Shown one piece after another: positions 34,896 through 42,920 of a stretch of DNA of 64,000 nucleotides. The stretch is from Terriglobia bacterium. Its GTDB lineage: Bacteria; Acidobacteriota; Terriglobia; JAJPHL01. The stretch lies in NCBI GenBank assembly GCA_021325275.1, contig JAJPHL010000002.1, forward strand, positions 62,001 through 126,000, read 5' to 3'. Positions within the stretch are counted from its first letter, which is position 1. Each line of letters opens with the position of its first letter. The notes beneath the pieces were generated by a model that did not search any database, was not told where the DNA came from, and worked only from the letters and a program-made list of their open reading frames with translations. Both the position numbers and the translations under genes were made by a program.

Positions 34896-36211
34896 AAACT
34901 CGCGCGGATGGCAGCCAGTTCATCCGATTGCGCGCGGAGCCGCGCATCCAGTTGCGCAATGTGTTCGTTCAACTGCGCGGCCCAGTCGGCTCGCGATTGC
35001 AATTCGCGCTCAAGATCCGCCACCTGTTCGGCGCGGATCGTTTCGCGCCGTTCACACTCATGTTCGAGCGCGGCGACTTGTTCGAGTCGAGCCGTCTCGC
35101 GCCTCTGCATCTCTTCTCCCAGCCCTTCGATTTCGGCGTGCGCCGCAGCCAAGCGATCGCGCGCCGCGGCAATCTCGCCGTTGAGTTTCTCCGCCCACGC
35201 CGCGCGCTCCGCGAGCGTGGCTTCCAGCTTTTCGACTTCGCCTTGACGCTCCTCAATGCGCTCCTGCGATTCTCGCTGCAACGCCGCAATGTACTCGCCT
35301 TTTTCTTGCAACTCTGCGTTCAAGCGATCGGCCCACGCGCGGCGTTCGTCCAGTTGCGCTTGCAGATTGCGGATCGCTTCGCCTTTCTCGCGCAGTTCCG
35401 CTTCCAACTTCTCCGCCCACTCGCGGCGTTCGGCGAGTTCACGCCGCGTAGTCTCCTGAAACTCGGCGAGATCTTTTTCCAGCTTGTGAATGTGCTGCTC
35501 GCGCTCGCGCAAAACGTTGCCGCTTTCCGGCAGATATATGAAGGCGGCGGCGAGGATCGGCTGCGCCGAGCAGACCGCCAGGAAAAAGTGGGCCTGGTTT
35601 TTTCCGGGGCTCTCGCGTGGCGAGAACGCGGCGTGTCCACTGAGAGCTTCGAGCGGCGCGAAGGTAATCGCGGGAACGTGGTTCTGTTCCAGAATCTGAC
35701 AGTGCGCGAAGAATTTTCCAAGGAGATCGCGGAACTCGTCTTCGTCGTACTCGCAGGTATGAAAAGGATTGTGAAAACCGCGCTCTTCCGTGTAGAAACG
35801 GCGATTGGGCGTGGATACCAGCAGCACGCCGCCAGGACGCAACACGCGGCGCGCTTCCTTCAGAAATCCCGCAGGATCGCTGAGATGTTCGATGACTTCA
35901 AACGCCGTAATGATATCGAACGACGCGTCGACGGCGCGCAGCGCGCAAACGTCGCCTTGTTCGAGTTTCAAAGAGGAGTAATGCGCCTCGGCCCACGCGA
36001 TCGCTTCGGCCGATGCGTCGATGCCCGTGACATCGGCGCCGGCCTCCGAGAGCATCGCCGCGCCGTAGCCCGTGCCGCAACCGGCGTCGAGGACGCGCGC
36101 GCCCCTGATCCCGCGCAAAAAGTGCCGAGCGAACACGTAGCGCGACACGTGTTCCTGCCACAGGTCGGCGTCCACCTGTCCGGGAACGACGCGCTCGCCG
36201 GTGAATTCCAT
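34856..36211 (-). CDS. SAM methyltransferase fused to a long coiled coil
   Basis: In this 451-residue protein residues 1-215 form a class I methyltransferase: RVLDAGCGTGYGAAML (40-54), GADVTGIDASAEAIAWAE, FDIITAFEVIEHLSDPAGFLKEA, RVLRPGGVLLVSTPN. Residues 234-437 are unbroken heptads rich in Glu, Arg, Ala, Leu, about 200 residues (near 30 nm if one helix). The end reads ASLWHRTGRKLG, like the short tail that closes similar coiled coils in polysaccharide loci. In O-antigen systems a methyltransferase with a coiled coil (WbdD) ends the chain and sets its length. It lies between the Wzt-like gene and glycosyltransferases. No kinase domain is present. Confidence 0.88.
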   Translation of the reverse strand: MEFTGERVVPGQVDADLWQEHVSRYVFARHFLRGIRGARVLDAGCGTGYGAAMLSEAGADVTGIDASAEAIAWAEAHYSSLKLEQGDVCALRAVDASFDIITAFEVIEHLSDPAGFLKEARRVLRPGGVLLVSTPNRRFYTEERGFHNPFHTCEYDEDEFRDLLGKFFAHCQILEQNHVPAITFAPLEALSGHAAFSPRESPGKNQAHFFLAVCSAQPILAAAFIYLPESGNVLREREQHIHKLEKDLAEFQETTRRELAERREWAEKLEAELREKGEAIRNLQAQLDERRAWADRLNAELQEKGEYIAALQRESQERIEERQGEVEKLEATLAERAAWAEKLNGEIAAARDRLAAAHAEIEGLGEEMQRRETARLEQVAALEHECERRETIRAEQVADLERELQSRADWAAQLNEHIAQLDARLRAQSDELAAIRASLWHRTGRKLGATP

Positions 36212-36214
36212 TCG

Positions 36215-37558
36215 TTATCCCATTTGCACGCGGACTTCGCACGGCATGCGGAAATAGCCGTACATCTCGACGCGCTTCTGCATTTGCAGCGTCAGCGCAT
36301 TGTCGATCCAGTCGCACATTTCGTAGGCTTCGAGCGTACCGGAGGCCACGGCCGGCGAAAATGAAAAGTGCCCCGGATAGAGCACCGGCAGGCGCAGCCG
36401 GAAGTCGACGGTCGCGGTTTGTCCGGCGCGCATCGCGGGAAACGCGGCGTTTTCCAGCGCGGTGTTGGTGCCCGAAAAATCCACGCCCAGGTGATTGCGC
36501 AACATGAAGCCAACCATCGGTTGCGCGATCGATTCCTCGGCGCGCATTGTGATGCGCACAATAATTTCTTCGCCCGGTGGCAACACGGCCAACTTTTCGC
36601 CGGCCGCATCGAATGCTGCGATTCCCAAGATCTTGGCGCGACCCGTCCCGTAGCGATAGTCGACGTTGGGAATTGTCGTGACCGCCGCGATCTTTACCTC
36701 GGTAGGTTGCGCCGCCGCGGCTGCAGGCCCAGCCTTTTCTTCGGTGGGAGCTTCCACGACCTCCGGCGCTTGGTGATGATGCCGCAAGTAATCGACATCC
36801 TTGTTCACCATGAACGCCTGGTAGCGCTTGATCACGTAATCCGGATCGCCGCACTCCGCGATCTCGCCGTTGGCCAGCCACAACGCTTTTTTCGCCAGGC
36901 TCTTCACGTCGGCGGTTGAGTGCGTCACGTAGAGAATGGTCACGCCCGCCCGCTGCATTTCGTGAATCTTGCGCATGCAGCGCTGGCGGAAATAAATGTC
37001 GCCGACGGCCAGCGCCTCATCCACCAGCAGAATCTCCGGCGACACGTTAATCGCCACCGCGAACGCCAGGCGCATCATCATGCCGCTGGAGTACGTTTTC
37101 ACGGGGCGCGAGATGAAATCGCCGATTTCCGCGAAGTCGAGAATCTCCTGGTAGCGGCTTTCCACTTCCGCGCGCGTCAGTCCCAAGATCGACGCGTTGA
37201 GAAAAACGTTGTCGCGTCCCGAAAACTCGGGATTGAATCCGCTCCCCAGTTCGAGCAGCGCCGAGACGCGGCCCGAGCGCTCCAGCGTGCCCGAGGACGG
37301 CTGCAAAATTCCGGCGATCAATTGCAGCAGCGTGCTTTTTCCCGCGCCGTTTTCGCCGACGATGCCGAAAATGGTCCCGCGCTCCACTTCGAAGGTGACG
37401 TTCTTCAGGGCTTGAAACTCATCTTGCGCGGGCCGCTTGCCCCAGCGGAAAAGATCGCGCAAGCGCTGGCGCGGCGAGGCGTAAATGGGATAGGACTTCG
37501 ACAAGTCGACGCAGCGGATCGCCGGGGCGTGAGGCGTTGCGTGAGCGGCGGGGTTCAT
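36215..37558 (-). CDS. Polysaccharide ABC exporter ATP-binding protein, Wzt-like with C-terminal domain
   Basis: ATG 37558 gives 447 residues; it overlaps the permease stop by 4 bases. ATPase residues 13-250 carry Walker A GENGAGKST (68-76), YSSGMMMRLAFAVA signature and ILLVDEALAVGD Walker B. A linker rich in Ala/Pro/Glu (about 262-285) leads to a beta-sandwich of about 150 residues (to 447), as in Wzt proteins that recognise the modified end of a finished glycan. The partner is the adjacent Wzm-like permease. An upstream open frame is not coding. Confidence 0.92.
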   Translation of the reverse strand: MNPAAHATPHAPAIRCVDLSKSYPIYASPRQRLRDLFRWGKRPAQDEFQALKNVTFEVERGTIFGIVGENGAGKSTLLQLIAGILQPSSGTLERSGRVSALLELGSGFNPEFSGRDNVFLNASILGLTRAEVESRYQEILDFAEIGDFISRPVKTYSSGMMMRLAFAVAINVSPEILLVDEALAVGDIYFRQRCMRKIHEMQRAGVTILYVTHSTADVKSLAKKALWLANGEIAECGDPDYVIKRYQAFMVNKDVDYLRHHHQAPEVVEAPTEEKAGPAAAAAQPTEVKIAAVTTIPNVDYRYGTGRAKILGIAAFDAAGEKLAVLPPGEEIIVRITMRAEESIAQPMVGFMLRNHLGVDFSGTNTALENAAFPAMRAGQTATVDFRLRLPVLYPGHFSFSPAVASGTLEAYEMCDWIDNALTLQMQKRVEMYGYFRMPCEVRVQMG

Positions 37559-38355
37559 AGCACGTCTCCGAAAGCGCGCTTGGTGCGCCGGAAAAACAAT
37601 CCGCCGGCGATGAACGTGACGCCGGAAATTCCCGCCAGCAGCGCGAGGTCGCCCGTGGCGGGAAAGTTTCCGTTGAGAATCGCGTGACGATACGCGCTCA
37701 CGACTTGCGCCAGCGGATTCAAGCGGGCCACTTGCTGCATCCACAACGCAGGCAGCTTGTCGCGCTCGAAGAAAATCGGGGTCAGCCAGAACCACGCCGT
37801 CATGATCACAGCCAGAGCTTGTGATGTGTCGCGCAGAAACACTTGCAATCCCGCGACGAGCCAACTGATCCCCACGGTGAACAACGCCAGAAGAGCGAGA
37901 TAAACCGGCACGGCCGCGATCGCCGGTTCCACACGTCCCGTAGCCGCGGCCGCCACGATCACCAACACCAGCAGCGCGAGAAAATGCTGCAAACAGTTCG
38001 AGAAAAAAATCGAGATCGGCAAAACTTCCGACGGGAAAAGCGTTTTCGTCACCAGATTCGAGCTTTCCACAACCGAGTTGGCCGATCGCTGCACGGAGTC
38101 CTGAAACAGCAGCCAGGGAAGAAAGCCGGCGAAGATGAAAAGCGCGAAACTGTGGGTGCCGGAATCGGGAGGAGCTTTTTGATTGAAGACGCGGCCGAAG
38201 ACGAACCAGTAACTGGCGAGCATCACCGCGGGATGAACGAATCCCCAGAGCCAGCCCATGGAGCTGCCGACGTAGCGCTGCTGAAAATCGCGCAGCACCA
38301 AGTTGCCGATGAGCGCCCGGCGGCTCAGCAGATTTCGCAAGGGGACGAGAGACAT
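37555..38355 (-). CDS. Polysaccharide ABC exporter permease, Wzm-like
   Basis: The 266-residue protein has six membrane segments (about 33-53, 68-85, 110-145, 147-175, 180-200, 235-255). RDFQQRYVGSSMGWLWGFVHPAVMLASYWFVFGRVF at the start is the ABC-2 permease signature of the polysaccharide-export type. It pairs with the following Wzt-like ATPase to move an undecaprenol-linked polysaccharide across the inner membrane. It is the first gene of the cluster. Confidence 0.93.
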   Translation of the reverse strand: MSLVPLRNLLSRRALIGNLVLRDFQQRYVGSSMGWLWGFVHPAVMLASYWFVFGRVFNQKAPPDSGTHSFALFIFAGFLPWLLFQDSVQRSANSVVESSNLVTKTLFPSEVLPISIFFSNCLQHFLALLVLVIVAAAATGRVEPAIAAVPVYLALLALFTVGISWLVAGLQVFLRDTSQALAVIMTAWFWLTPIFFERDKLPALWMQQVARLNPLAQVVSAYRHAILNGNFPATGDLALLAGISGVTFIAGGLFFRRTKRAFGDVL

Positions 38356-38368
38356 GGAATGGTTCTCT

Positions 38369-38377
38369 CACATCATA
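38369..38377 (-). promoter_or_regulatory. Extended -10 promoter of the polysaccharide cluster
   Basis: On the minus strand TGG-TATGAT (hexamer 38377-38372) lies upstream of the permease ATG at 38355; GAGAGA close to the start is the Shine-Dalgarno. The repeat hairpin 38391-38472 lies upstream of it and insulates it from the desaturase gene. Confidence 0.45.
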
Positions 38378-38390
38378 CCAGGGGAAAATC

Positions 38391-38472
38391 AACCACAAAG
38401 ACACAAAGGACACAAAGAAACCCAGGAGTTGAATGCCCTGGGTTTCTTCGTGTCCTTTGTGTCTTTGTGGTT
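38391..38472. repeat. Near-perfect 36-bp hairpin of CACAAAG words
   Basis: AACCACAAAGACACAAAGGA and onward to CCCAGG (38391-38426) pairs with 38437-38472 at 35 of 36 positions around a 10-base loop. It begins 9 bases past the desaturase stop codon. It is a strong terminator-like structure without a T tract and belongs to the dispersed repeat family. Confidence 0.85.
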
Positions 38473-38480
38473 AAAAGAGT

Positions 38481-39362
38481 TTACGCGGCTCTCTCGAGCG
38501 GCACCCGTGCCTCGGCATGCGCGTTCATATCTTCGCGGAACACCTTCATGTCCTTCACGATCCCCACCAAGCTCAGCAGTTTCAGGATCATCCAGGTTAT
38601 GTCGTATTCCCACCACTTGTACCCCTGACGGGCCGACGACATGCAGTAGTGATGATTGTTGTGCCAGCCTTCGCCCATCGTGACAATCGCCAGGAACCAG
38701 TTGTTGCGGCTCTGGTCGGTGGTCTCCCAGCGGCGCGTGCCGATCAGGTGCGAGAACGAGTTGATGGTGAACGTGCCGTGCCACAACAAAACGGTGGAGA
38801 GGAAATATCCCCACAGGAGCAGCGGCCATCCGCCGATCAGGAACATGCCCACGGCGTACACGACGGTGGGCAGTACGTGGTACTTTTGCAGCCAGCGCAG
38901 TTCGGGATACTTGTAGAAGTCGGCGATCAGGCGCGGATCGTACTGGTCGTAGTCGTCGCAAAGAATCCAGCCGACGTGGGAGTGATAAATCGTGGTCCAC
39001 CACGGCGAGTGGATGTCTTCCTCTTGATCCGAGTAGCGATGATGATGGCGATGGTTCGCCGCCCACCACAAAATGCCCTTCTGCGCCGAAGTCTCCGCCA
39101 GGAAACCCATGCAGAACGCCCAGAAACGGTTCAGCTTGTAAGCGCGATGACTAAAGTAGCGATGATATCCGCCGGTCACGGCGAACATGCGCAGCGCGTA
39201 GGAGCCGAGCATCCACCAGACTAGGCCGGTGCGATAGGGCGTAAAGATGGCGCCGACGAGGGCCATGAGGTGAACACCAAAAAACAGAGGCGACGTACCG
39301 GAGAAATAGGCCTTCCACGCGGGGCGCTTCGAGCGTTCGGGAATTACGATCTGTGTGGTCAC
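38481..39362 (-). CDS. Fatty acid desaturase (acyl-CoA/acyl-lipid type)
   Basis: The 293-residue protein starts at GTG 39362 and has about four membrane segments. The three His boxes are HRYFSH (67-72), HRHHH (104-108) and HNNHH (about 240-244), which bind the diiron centre. The order and spacing are those of delta-9 acyl-CoA desaturases (stearoyl-CoA desaturase type). It introduces a cis double bond into acyl chains to set membrane fluidity. A -10 box TAGTAT at 39369-39374 sits 6 bases before the GTG, suggesting a leaderless transcript. Confidence 0.95.
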   Translation of the reverse strand: MTTQIVIPERSKRPAWKAYFSGTSPLFFGVHLMALVGAIFTPYRTGLVWWMLGSYALRMFAVTGGYHRYFSHRAYKLNRFWAFCMGFLAETSAQKGILWWAANHRHHHRYSDQEEDIHSPWWTTIYHSHVGWILCDDYDQYDPRLIADFYKYPELRWLQKYHVLPTVVYAVGMFLIGGWPLLLWGYFLSTVLLWHGTFTINSFSHLIGTRRWETTDQSRNNWFLAIVTMGEGWHNNHHYCMSSARQGYKWWEYDITWMILKLLSLVGIVKDMKVFREDMNAHAEARVPLERAA

Positions 39363-39368
39363 AAACCG

Positions 39369-39374
39369 ATACTA
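39369..39374 (-). promoter_or_regulatory. -10 box of the desaturase gene
   Basis: TAGTAT on the minus strand, 6 bases before the GTG start; TTCAAG lies 16 bases further up as a weak -35. No Shine-Dalgarno is present. Confidence 0.5.
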
Positions 39375-39483
39375 GCAATAGTCCCGGTTACTTGAATGTA
39401 ATAGTTGTGTAATCTGATGATTCTGAGCAAGATCTAATACTGTGTGCCACTTCCGGCGGGTCCGGCGTCTATATCAGGCGAGC

Positions 39484-40755
39484 ATGTTTCCATGCTGGGT
39501 GATCGCGACCACACTTCTCACGGCAGCCGCCGTGGCGCAGGACGTTTCAGTCACCGTCACGACGTCGAAGCCGGCGTATCTGGCAGGCGAGCCGGTATGG
39601 GTCGTCGTAGAAGCGAAAAACGTCGGCGCAGACCCGATTGGTTATTCCGACTGCGACGGCCACGCGCAACTCACGGTGAACCACGACGCACGGCCAAGCG
39701 TGAATCTGCGTGGCTGCTTCTCGGGCACTGCTGGTTCCGGCTTGGGGTGCGGCATCGATCATCCGCCGTTGTTCGGGCCGGGAAAGAGCGTTTCGTTTCG
39801 ATATCTACTGAAGGGCTACGATCTGCCGCCCGGCGATTACACGTTGCATGCCGTGGGACGCGCGGGCGTGCGCTGGAAATACTATCCGGGACCGATCGGT
39901 CCGCCGCAACCCGGCACTCCGCCGCCGCCCCCTCCCCCGCTGCCGAAGCACCAGGACGGCGATCCTGTGGTGGGCGCCGAGTTCGACGTGCAGATTCCGC
40001 TGACGGTCGCCGCGGCGACCGAAGAGGAATTGCGCCACGCCTACGAGCCGTACTTTGCGGCGGCCGATAGCAGGAACACCGACGTCAACGCCATGCGCCA
40101 AGCGCGCGAGACCATCGCCGAACTTGCGGTGCCGCAATTCGAGCGGGTGATCGCCGATTTCGCGACCGGCGAAAAGGCCACGCCACCGACTGCCGTCGAG
40201 GGTCTGCGCAAAATCCACACGCCGGAAAGCCGCCGCGACTTGATCGCGCTGTTCCATCAATCCGGCGACTTGCAGTTGCGCATCCAAATCGCGAACGCGC
40301 TCGCCGAGCAGGCGACCAGCGAAGAACTCACGTTTCTGGCGGGGTTGTTACCTGGCTACGGCGAGCCAATGGACGACAACATCCGCCATTGGGCCGCGCT
40401 CGGCTTAGGATTGATCGGCGGCGATTCCGCCGCGCAGGCTTTGAGCGCCGCGCCCGCGGGCGGCGCAAATTATCGCGAAGCTGTGGCGATCGCGCTAGGC
40501 AACACCAAGTCGGCGTCCGCGGTGCTGCCGTTGATCAGGATGTTCGGCGAAGGTGACCCTGTCCGCAACTCGGTGTGCGGCGCGCTCGTCGAACTGACGC
40601 ACTATCGCTTTTGCGATGGCAGCGACGATCCCGCGCACCCGGGCGTCACGCAAGCGAAGTGGGCGCGTTGGTGGTTCGCGAATGCGTCAAATATCGAGAT
40701 TCACGGCAAGGACGCGTGCCCCGTTTGGAACGCAACGCTGCCACAAGTTCCCTAG
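39484..40755 (+). CDS. Secreted protein with HEAT-like repeats
   Basis: ATG 39484 gives 423 residues. A signal peptide (about 1-18) is followed by a beta-sandwich (VSVTVTTSKPAYLAGEPVWVVVEAKNVG through TLHAVGRAGVRWKYY), a Pro-rich linker near 145-165 (PPPPPPPLP), then about five HEAT/PBS-like helical repeats in residues 195-395 (TPESRRDLIALFHQSGDLQLRIQIANALAEQ, HWAALGLGLIGGDSAAQAL, YREAVAIALGNTKSASAVLPLIRMF). It probably binds partners outside the inner membrane. The neighbouring genes suggest no pathway. Confidence 0.8.
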   Translation: MFPCWVIATTLLTAAAVAQDVSVTVTTSKPAYLAGEPVWVVVEAKNVGADPIGYSDCDGHAQLTVNHDARPSVNLRGCFSGTAGSGLGCGIDHPPLFGPGKSVSFRYLLKGYDLPPGDYTLHAVGRAGVRWKYYPGPIGPPQPGTPPPPPPPLPKHQDGDPVVGAEFDVQIPLTVAAATEEELRHAYEPYFAAADSRNTDVNAMRQARETIAELAVPQFERVIADFATGEKATPPTAVEGLRKIHTPESRRDLIALFHQSGDLQLRIQIANALAEQATSEELTFLAGLLPGYGEPMDDNIRHWAALGLGLIGGDSAAQALSAAPAGGANYREAVAIALGNTKSASAVLPLIRMFGEGDPVRNSVCGALVELTHYRFCDGSDDPAHPGVTQAKWARWWFANASNIEIHGKDACPVWNATLPQVP

Positions 40756-42354
40756 TTAGTTCGGCGCGGCACACGAAAAACTCGACGCATCGTTGGTATC
40801 GCCGGATCCGTTGTACTTCGCGATTTTCGGATACGGACATAACGGACGCGTCATGGTCTTCGCCGCGTCGTTGACAGGATGTCCCGTGCCGATAATTTTT
40901 TCCGGCGCGACGCCTTTTTCCACCCAGCGCTCGAGCGCCATCACAATGTCGTGATCGGCGTCGGCCACGGGCGCCATGCCGCCATTGCCGAACGAATTGG
41001 GTCCCAGCCCGCCGGCGCAGTGGCCCATGCCGGGGACCATGAACAAGCGGTAGAAATCGGGCACCGCGACGTTCTTGGTGTTGCGCGGATCGGGAACCTT
41101 GCTCATGAAGGCGAGAACTTTGTCGTAAAACTCCTCCGAGGACAGGGGCGAGATCGCGCCATCGCCCCAGCCGTGATACTGAATCAATTTTCCGCCGTGA
41201 TCGCGGAACGAACGCAAGTCGGGATTCGAGGAATTCAGCGCCGAGCCGCCCTTCAAATCGCTGTAGGCCACGTCGTCGTCGAAGTTCAACTTGCGAAAAT
41301 CCCACTGCGGATCTTCGTACACGGCTTGTCCGAAATACGTGTTGCCGAACATGAATTGCGCGACGCGCTCCGGCGGATTGCCGACGATCCACACGGTCCA
41401 CGACCCCGGAACATTTTGCGTGCCGGCGGGCGGCCATCCGGCGGAAATTTGCTTGCCGGTGCGCGGATTCTTCGGTCCACCATGGATCGCGCGCAGCGTT
41501 TCCACTTGCGCCGCCGTCAGGCAATCGGGGCCATCCGCGCCCTTGCACGTGAGCACCGCGGGATCGAACTTGCACGCGCGGGGATTTTCGATCAATCCAT
41601 CTTTCACGCCGTCCGCGGCGTCGCAGGCGTCGAGGTTCGCTTTCTGGATCGCGGGAAGTTTTTCCACGGGAATCGCGCTGGCCGGCGTTTTCAAGATCGC
41701 TTGCTCGTTCCATACCGCCGACGCCAAAAGATGCGACCAATCGCTGGCGGGCGCGCCGGCGATGATGCCTTCAAAATCCTCGGGGAAGCGTTCGGCTTCC
41801 TGCAACGCTTCGCGTCCGCCGTCGGAGCATCCGAAGAAATAATTGTGCGCGGCGTCGCGGCCATAGAAGGCGTGCAGGATCGCTTTCGCCTGGACGCTAG
41901 TTTGGTGAACGGCGCGCCATCCGAAGTCGATGAGTTTTTCCGGATGACCGATCGCCCAACTGGCGCCCGGCGTCGCCGAAGATGAGTGACCGTCGTCGGT
42001 GCCGGCTGTCGCGTATCCACGCTGCGTGGCGGCGGCGAGCGACGGCGCGGGAATCGCGCCGGCCCATCCGCCGTTGCCCACTTGCTGATAGCGTCCGTTC
42101 CACGCCGCGCCCACCGGCATCCACACTTCAAAGCCAATGTCTGAATCCGATGTTGGATGCGCGACTGCCTTCACCACGCAGCGCTCGGGCGCCTGCGTGG
42201 GTCGCGCGCCTCCGCCGACGGGTCCCGCGGGAACCACCTGCGCGGAGTTGATCGTGACGTGCGGCAGTTTCAGGTCGGCGAGTTTTTCGCACGGCGTTTG
42301 CGCGAACGTAAACGTGGCGAACGCGAGAGTGGCAAGTGTGAAGCGTCGGAACAT
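40756..42354 (-). CDS. Tannase/feruloyl esterase-family secreted hydrolase
   Basis: ATG 42354 has GGGGGA 5 bases upstream, giving 532 residues with a signal peptide (about 1-18). The alpha/beta-hydrolase nucleophile is the Ser in FGCSDGGREALQEAERFPEDFEGIIAGAPA (about 180-209), a tannase-family hallmark. Others are GGWAGAIPAPSLAAATQRGYATAGTDDGH and the C-terminal HCAGGLGPNSF with the catalytic His. It should cleave esters of plant phenolics or related polymers. It lies head-to-tail with a HEAT-repeat gene with no spacing. Confidence 0.9.
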   Translation of the reverse strand: MFRRFTLATLAFATFTFAQTPCEKLADLKLPHVTINSAQVVPAGPVGGGARPTQAPERCVVKAVAHPTSDSDIGFEVWMPVGAAWNGRYQQVGNGGWAGAIPAPSLAAATQRGYATAGTDDGHSSSATPGASWAIGHPEKLIDFGWRAVHQTSVQAKAILHAFYGRDAAHNYFFGCSDGGREALQEAERFPEDFEGIIAGAPASDWSHLLASAVWNEQAILKTPASAIPVEKLPAIQKANLDACDAADGVKDGLIENPRACKFDPAVLTCKGADGPDCLTAAQVETLRAIHGGPKNPRTGKQISAGWPPAGTQNVPGSWTVWIVGNPPERVAQFMFGNTYFGQAVYEDPQWDFRKLNFDDDVAYSDLKGGSALNSSNPDLRSFRDHGGKLIQYHGWGDGAISPLSSEEFYDKVLAFMSKVPDPRNTKNVAVPDFYRLFMVPGMGHCAGGLGPNSFGNGGMAPVADADHDIVMALERWVEKGVAPEKIIGTGHPVNDAAKTMTRPLCPYPKIAKYNGSGDTNDASSFSCAAPN

Positions 42355-42387
42355 AGCGGTCCCCCAAGTGGTCAAAGAATCCTAGCT

Positions 42388-42395
42388 ACTATAAC
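42388..42395. promoter_or_regulatory. Symmetric -10 between esterase and toxin-antitoxin genes
   Basis: ACTATAAC reads TATAAC on the plus strand (42390-42395) and TATAGT on the minus strand (42393-42388). The plus start is 22 bases beyond a predicted TSS near 42402; the minus ATG at 42354 has a leader of about 27 nt with a good Shine-Dalgarno. Both directions may use it. Confidence 0.45.
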
Positions 42396-42423
42396 GCGAG
42401 TGCAAGTGTGGCAAAATAGTGTT

Positions 42424-42672
42424 ATGACGCTCAGCGCGATCAAAGACGAGATCGGCAAGCTTTCCGATCGGGAACGGACCGAGTTGACGGCCTGGCTCGA
42501 TGCACAGGATCGCGAGCCTGGACCGATCAGCGACGCCGAATTCGCGCGCCGCCTGGCGCAGGCACCCGAGGAAGACGCCGACGACGAAACTGTCGCGCGC
42601 GTTCTGGCCGCGGAGTCGGAAAAAGGCCAGGACATTTCGTTCGACGAGATGAAACGCCAACTGCGTCTATGA
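42424..42672 (+). CDS. Antitoxin of a RelE-type toxin-antitoxin pair
   Basis: The 82-residue product is acidic and helical (LSAIKDEIGKLSDRERTELTAWLDAQ), as in antitoxins that pair with RelE/ParE-type toxins. It overlaps the toxin gene by ATGA at 42669. No Shine-Dalgarno precedes the ATG. The DNA-binding part is not obvious; the palindrome-like -10 at 42388-42395 could be the binding site. Confidence 0.8.
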   Translation: MTLSAIKDEIGKLSDRERTELTAWLDAQDREPGPISDAEFARRLAQAPEEDADDETVARVLAAESEKGQDISFDEMKRQLRL

Positions 42673-42920
42673 GCCGCGAGGTCGTTTTCCGGCCCGCCGC
42701 ACTCCGAACTCTCGAAGCACTCGACTCAATCGATGCCCGCCGAATCTCCGAGGCCCTTAACAAATTCGCAGATACGGGCCATGGCAATATCAAAGCCCTT
42801 AAAGGACCGCTGAAGGGCCGCTACCGCTTGAGGATCGGCAAATGGCGCGTGATTTTTACGCCGATTGATCCACAAACGTTGCTGGTCACCGATATCGACA
42901 ATCGGGGCGAAGCATATTAA
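42669..42920 (+). CDS. RelE/ParE-family toxin
   Basis: The 83-residue product has VVFRPAALRTLEALDSIDARRISEALNKFADTGHGNIKALKGPLKGRYRLRIGKWRVIFT, the fold of RelE/ParE. The Arg in YRLRIGKWRVIF is the usual catalytic or binding residue. Cleavage of ribosomal mRNA or gyrase poisoning are the two family outcomes; the sequence favours the RelE side. It is encoded directly after its antitoxin and its stop overlaps that of the amidase gene. Confidence 0.87.
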   Translation: MSREVVFRPAALRTLEALDSIDARRISEALNKFADTGHGNIKALKGPLKGRYRLRIGKWRVIFTPIDPQTLLVTDIDNRGEAY

